Source: JAYXXU01 sp037969155 (GTDB lineage Bacteria > Pseudomonadota > Gammaproteobacteria > Pseudomonadales > Moraxellaceae). Taken from it: a stretch of DNA of 8,935 nt. This document shows, in pieces, positions 6,589 to 8,935 of this stretch. The notes under the pieces are model-generated. The model saw only the letters and a list, made by a program, of their open reading frames with translations, had not been told where the DNA came from and made no database searches. The stretch lies in assembly GCA_037969155.1 (NCBI GenBank), contig JBBKWW010000171.1, forward strand, positions 1-8,935. Reading direction: 5' to 3'. Made by a program: the position numbers and the translations under genes. The stretch's first letter is position 1. Each line of letters opens with the position of its first letter.

Positions 6589-6909
6589 CTATTTGCTGAA
6601 TGGTGTGTCAGGATATTTGTTCTTAAATTCGCGTTCGCTGTCACGTACGAGGCGACGACCGTCATTCAGCTCACGCTTACCTGCTTTGAGCAGATCTTCG
6701 CCAGTGGATACTTTTTGATTGCCCGATATAATTAAGGCCTGACCACGATCCCAGTTTTCTGCGAGCCCTTTTTTCGTCTCAGCTTCCGCCTGTGTGTCGG
6801 CGGCAGAGCTGCGCATGATATCTGCATGTGTGGGAACACTAGAGCAGCCCGAGAGTAGCAGGGTCACACCACAAAACATCACGCCCGTAAATGCAGTCCG
6901 TAAAAACAT
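6589..6909 (-). CDS. Small lipoprotein with seven-residue glycine repeat
   Basis: This 106-residue protein of unknown function has a signal peptide and lipobox LLSGC (Cys22). The mature part is short, charged and almost certainly helical. From residue 55 it shows six back-to-back seven-residue units; the second position is Gly at 56, 63, 70, 77 and 84 and Ser at 91, with hydrophobic residues at the fifth to sixth places (LI, KV, LL, EL, LV, EF). This is a coiled-coil-like period with small residues on one face. The upstream GGA is 11 bases from the ATG, so the ribosome-binding site is weak. It lies 36 bases downstream of the phosphatase/kinase gene on the same strand and may be translated from the same message. 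No function is assigned. Confidence 0.8.
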   Translation of the reverse strand: MFLRTAFTGVMFCGVTLLLSGCSSVPTHADIMRSSAADTQAEAETKKGLAENWDRGQALIISGNQKVSTGEDLLKAGKRELNDGRRLVRDSEREFKNKYPDTPFSK

Positions 6910-6945
6910 GAAAATATTCCAATGATGAGTGACCAGAGTGGCGGA

Positions 6946-8628
6946 TTATAGTTGGGTTTTGGCCAGCCACACCAGATGTCCGAGTAATAATATCGCACTG
7001 ATGGTTTGCCAAAACTGCACCGGATATTTTTCGGCCAACGGCATTTTAGGGCGCATTAAATGCAGGTTGGGTGTGCTGAGATCAGTCAAAAACTCGCCTA
7101 AGTCGGTATAGCGTTGCTCGACGTTTAGGTGGCAGGCTTTCATCAGTGCGGCATCCATCCACGCTGGAACATGCGGGTTGTATACCATCGCAGGACAGTA
7201 CTGCATCGCCGAAAATTGCGCCTGCTGTGTGGCCTCATGATAGTGATCGCCATACGCCAAATGCTCGGTCAGCAGTTCATACAGGGTCATCGCCAACGCA
7301 AACTGATCAGCACGCCAATCCACCGCTTGACCCAAGGCATACTCTGGCGCGGCATACTCGGCTGCACCCGCGCGGGCGCGTAATGATTGCTGCATACTGC
7401 CGACTGAAGCACTGCCAAAATCAATCAGCGTCAGCTTGTTATGACCCGTCAAAAATAAATTATCGGGCTTAATATCATGGTGTAAGGTTTCACGGCGATG
7501 TAAAGCGCGTAACGCCAAAATCGCTGGTTTGGCAAACTGTAAAATGGTTTGTACGGGTGCATTAGGATGTTGTGCTTTCCACTGGCGTAGGTTTTGCCCG
7601 ACCAAATAATCCTGTACTAAATATAAAAAACTGCGTTGCGGATCAGCTGGATAGGTTTTGACAATATCGGGTTGATTGAGCCGTTGCCCAATCCATTCTT
7701 CTTGCAAAAACGCATCAATGACGCTGGGATCATCAGCAAAGCTCGGTGATGGAGATTTGAGGATCACTGCATGACCATCGCTGAGTCTTGTGGCCTGATA
7801 GACGCTGCTGCGCGGGCTGATTTGCAGCTCCGCAACGATCTGATAGCCGTCGATTTTTTGTCCAGCCTGCAAGGTGTCTGGCAGCATGGGCAGTGCCATG
7901 TTACGCGCCGCGTGCTGGCTCGTTTGCTCTGCATCAAACTCTAAGATTTCAATAATTTGACAGGAATAGTTGTCATTGGTTTCATGCGCTAGAGCGAGTT
8001 GCATCAGTTGCTGTTGTGCGACTTCTACAGGCTGGTTGCGTAGGATTTTTTGCAACTGAGCCGTCGGCACAAAGCTATGAATACCATCAGTGGTCAGTAG
8101 AAAACGGTCACCAACCTGTATATCGGTGGCCAAATAATCCAATTCCACCCGCCAATCTAGCCCTAATGCACGGATTAATTGCTCACCATGCTCAGTCCGA
8201 ATCACATGATCATGGGTGAGGCATTCGAGTTGTCCTGCCCGTAAACGCCAAACCCGCGAGTCGCCGACATGAAAAATATGTGCGCTATCTTGCTGAATCA
8301 CCACCGCACTAAACGTGGTGAGATAGTCTTGTATGTGGGCCGGTGAGTTACCGTGTAGCCAGCGATTCAGGGATTCCAACACCCGATAGCCTGCGGTTTT
8401 GACGGACCACTGTGAGTCGGTGCCAAAAAAATCAGCACAAAAGGATCGAGTGGCAATCGCGGCGGCTTGGTTGCTGTGTGCCGAGGCACTGACACCATCG
8501 GCGATGGCCGCAATCAAGGTGATCGCTCTGCGGCCAAAACCATGCGGCAAGTGCAACGCGACCGCATCATCATTTCGCGCTTTTAAACCAATTTCACTGG
8601 CTTGGCTGATCTGTACGATCAAGGGCAT
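6946..8628 (-). CDS. PP2C phosphatase - Ser/Thr kinase fusion with C-terminal membrane helix
   Basis: This 560-residue protein joins opposing signalling activities. Residues about 5-230 are a PP2C (PPM) phosphatase with RNDD (18-21), ADGV (43-46), GDSRVW (122-127), TTDGI (179-183) and NDN (218-220), which carry the metal-binding aspartates. Residues about 260-520 are a Hanks-type kinase with VILK (288-291, Lys291), catalytic loop HHDIKPDN (383-390), DFG (403-405), AAPEY (426-430) and DWRADQFAL (437-445). The ATP loop (about 268-278) lacks the usual glycines, and HRD is HHD, making it a non-RD kinase; similar changes occur in related Pseudomonas/Acinetobacter proteins as I recall them. Residues about 538-556 form one transmembrane helix, so both domains should face the cytosol. 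In those relatives the gene often neighbours nitrate-assimilation genes; none is visible here. ATG 8628 begins the PP2C homology. GTG 8670 would start inside the mobile element. Confidence 0.93.
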   Translation of the reverse strand: MPLIVQISQASEIGLKARNDDAVALHLPHGFGRRAITLIAAIADGVSASAHSNQAAAIATRSFCADFFGTDSQWSVKTAGYRVLESLNRWLHGNSPAHIQDYLTTFSAVVIQQDSAHIFHVGDSRVWRLRAGQLECLTHDHVIRTEHGEQLIRALGLDWRVELDYLATDIQVGDRFLLTTDGIHSFVPTAQLQKILRNQPVEVAQQQLMQLALAHETNDNYSCQIIEILEFDAEQTSQHAARNMALPMLPDTLQAGQKIDGYQIVAELQISPRSSVYQATRLSDGHAVILKSPSPSFADDPSVIDAFLQEEWIGQRLNQPDIVKTYPADPQRSFLYLVQDYLVGQNLRQWKAQHPNAPVQTILQFAKPAILALRALHRRETLHHDIKPDNLFLTGHNKLTLIDFGSASVGSMQQSLRARAGAAEYAAPEYALGQAVDWRADQFALAMTLYELLTEHLAYGDHYHEATQQAQFSAMQYCPAMVYNPHVPAWMDAALMKACHLNVEQRYTDLGEFLTDLSTPNLHLMRPKMPLAEKYPVQFWQTISAILLLGHLVWLAKTQL

Positions 8629-8644
8629 GAAGGTCGCTCTTATC

Positions 8645-8813
8645 CTAGGGTCTGTTGACGCTTGAGCCACGGCCGCGACACTGGCCGTTTTTGAGGGGAT
8701 ACAAGGCGTGACTCGTGAGGCTTAGTCGTTCTAAGCAAGCGAAGCACAACGCAGTAGCCCCCAAAAACTGCCGTGTCCCTTTGGGTTGCTGTCGAAACGT
8801 CAACAGACCCTAG
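8645..8813. mobile_element. MITE-like non-autonomous element with CTAG duplications
   Basis: A perfect 17-bp inverted repeat bounds the region: 8644-8660 begins CCTAGGGTCTGTTGACG and 8798-8814 is its exact complement. The simplest reading is an element of 161 bp (8649-8809) with 12-bp terminal repeats GGTCTGTTGACG, flanked by CTAG duplications at 8645-8648 and 8810-8813; a 2-bp TA duplication is an alternative. The interior is also symmetric: GTTTTTG (8687-8693) mirrors CAAAAAC (8762-8768), and GCTTAG (8720-8725) pairs with CTAAGC (8731-8736) around a five-base loop at the exact centre. The whole element could fold into one hairpin. It has no transposase gene. The CTAG or TA target and GG(G)TCTGT end resemble IS5-superfamily elements, which is inference. 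It is inserted 15 bases upstream of the phosphatase/kinase ATG. Confidence 0.85.
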
Positions 8814-8816
8814 GCA

Positions 8817-8839
8817 CCCCCCCTTTTTTAAAGAGGGGG
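8817..8839. repeat. C-run/G-run imperfect palindrome
   Basis: Seven C (8817-8823), TTTTTTAAA and GAGGGGG form a near-perfect palindrome, with one mismatch in the stem, just outside the element and 28 bases past the stop of the right-edge gene. It lacks a T-tract after the G-run in either direction, so it is not a standard terminator. Similar CCCC-TTTT-AAA-GGGG palindromes are common intergenic repeats in Acinetobacter-like genomes as I recall. It shares CCTTTTTTAAAGA with the 547-560 region up to one extra T. Confidence 0.55.
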
Positions 8840-8867
8840 CTGGAGCGATTCACTGGATCAATGCTGA

Positions 8868-8935
8868 TCAGTCAATGGCAATTTTTTCAATCCGGCCATC
8901 GGCATGCACTTCAATCATATGGCCTTTAGGCTCGG
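8868..8935 (-). CDS. C-terminal end of a protein, possibly PepSY-type (cut by window edge)
   Basis: Only the last 21 residues are present, reading EPKGHMIEVHADGRIEKIAID before the TGA at 8868-8870. The pattern of a short strand, then HADGRIEKI, then an acidic end resembles the final beta-hairpin of PepSY-domain proteins, but 21 residues are too few to be sure. It is on the same strand as the phosphatase/kinase gene, which starts 239 bases downstream; without the inserted element the gap would be about 75 bases, so the two may once have been one operon. Confidence 0.55.
   Translation of the reverse strand, partial: EPKGHMIEVHADGRIEKIAID

Noticed and set aside
8629..8670. GTG start giving a 14-residue longer phosphatase/kinase
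   Set aside because: The extension lies largely in the left end of the mobile element and has no PP2C similarity. It could be used at low level but is not the ancestral start.

Overview
The window looks like a piece of a gammaproteobacterial chromosome with roughly 50% GC. The mix of dapA, a short BamC-type lipoprotein and purC on one strand, next to tRNA-Gly, an M48 lipoprotein protease, bolA, SirB2 and an orphan ParA, together with a kinase/phosphatase of a type known from Pseudomonas and Acinetobacter, suggests the Moraxellaceae. That placement is an inference from gene content and has not been tested by a search. Most genes are ordinary housekeeping genes. The less ordinary part is the right third.

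Left part (1-3290, mostly minus strand). The 5' half of an FAD-dependent aromatic-ring monooxygenase gene runs off the left edge. Upstream of it, and closed off by a clear intrinsic terminator (567-602), is the dapA-bamC-purC run: lysine/diaminopimelate synthesis, an outer-membrane assembly lipoprotein, and purine synthesis. A tRNA-Gly(GCC) gene follows at 3174-3249, with its own good sigma-70 promoter (3263-3290) and its own terminator (3080-3108).

Middle part (3551-6546, plus strand). Five genes run in the same direction: an M48 metalloprotease lipoprotein (LoiP/YggG type), bolA, a SirB2-type four-helix membrane protein, a ParA/MinD-type ATPase with no parB beside it, and a small lipoprotein of unknown function. 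Gaps are 117 bases before bolA and 32-50 bases between the rest, so the last four could share a transcript.

Right part (6589-8935, minus strand). A 560-residue protein joins an N-terminal PP2C phosphatase to a Ser/Thr kinase domain and a C-terminal membrane helix. It is followed 36 bases later by a small lipoprotein with a strict seven-residue glycine repeat. Directly in front of the kinase/phosphatase gene sits a MITE-like element of about 161 bp, with perfect terminal inverted repeats, a CTAG target duplication and an overall hairpin layout. It begins 15 bases upstream of the start codon and separates the gene from a same-strand gene whose C-terminus is at the right edge. No CRISPR array, phage gene or complete insertion sequence is visible.
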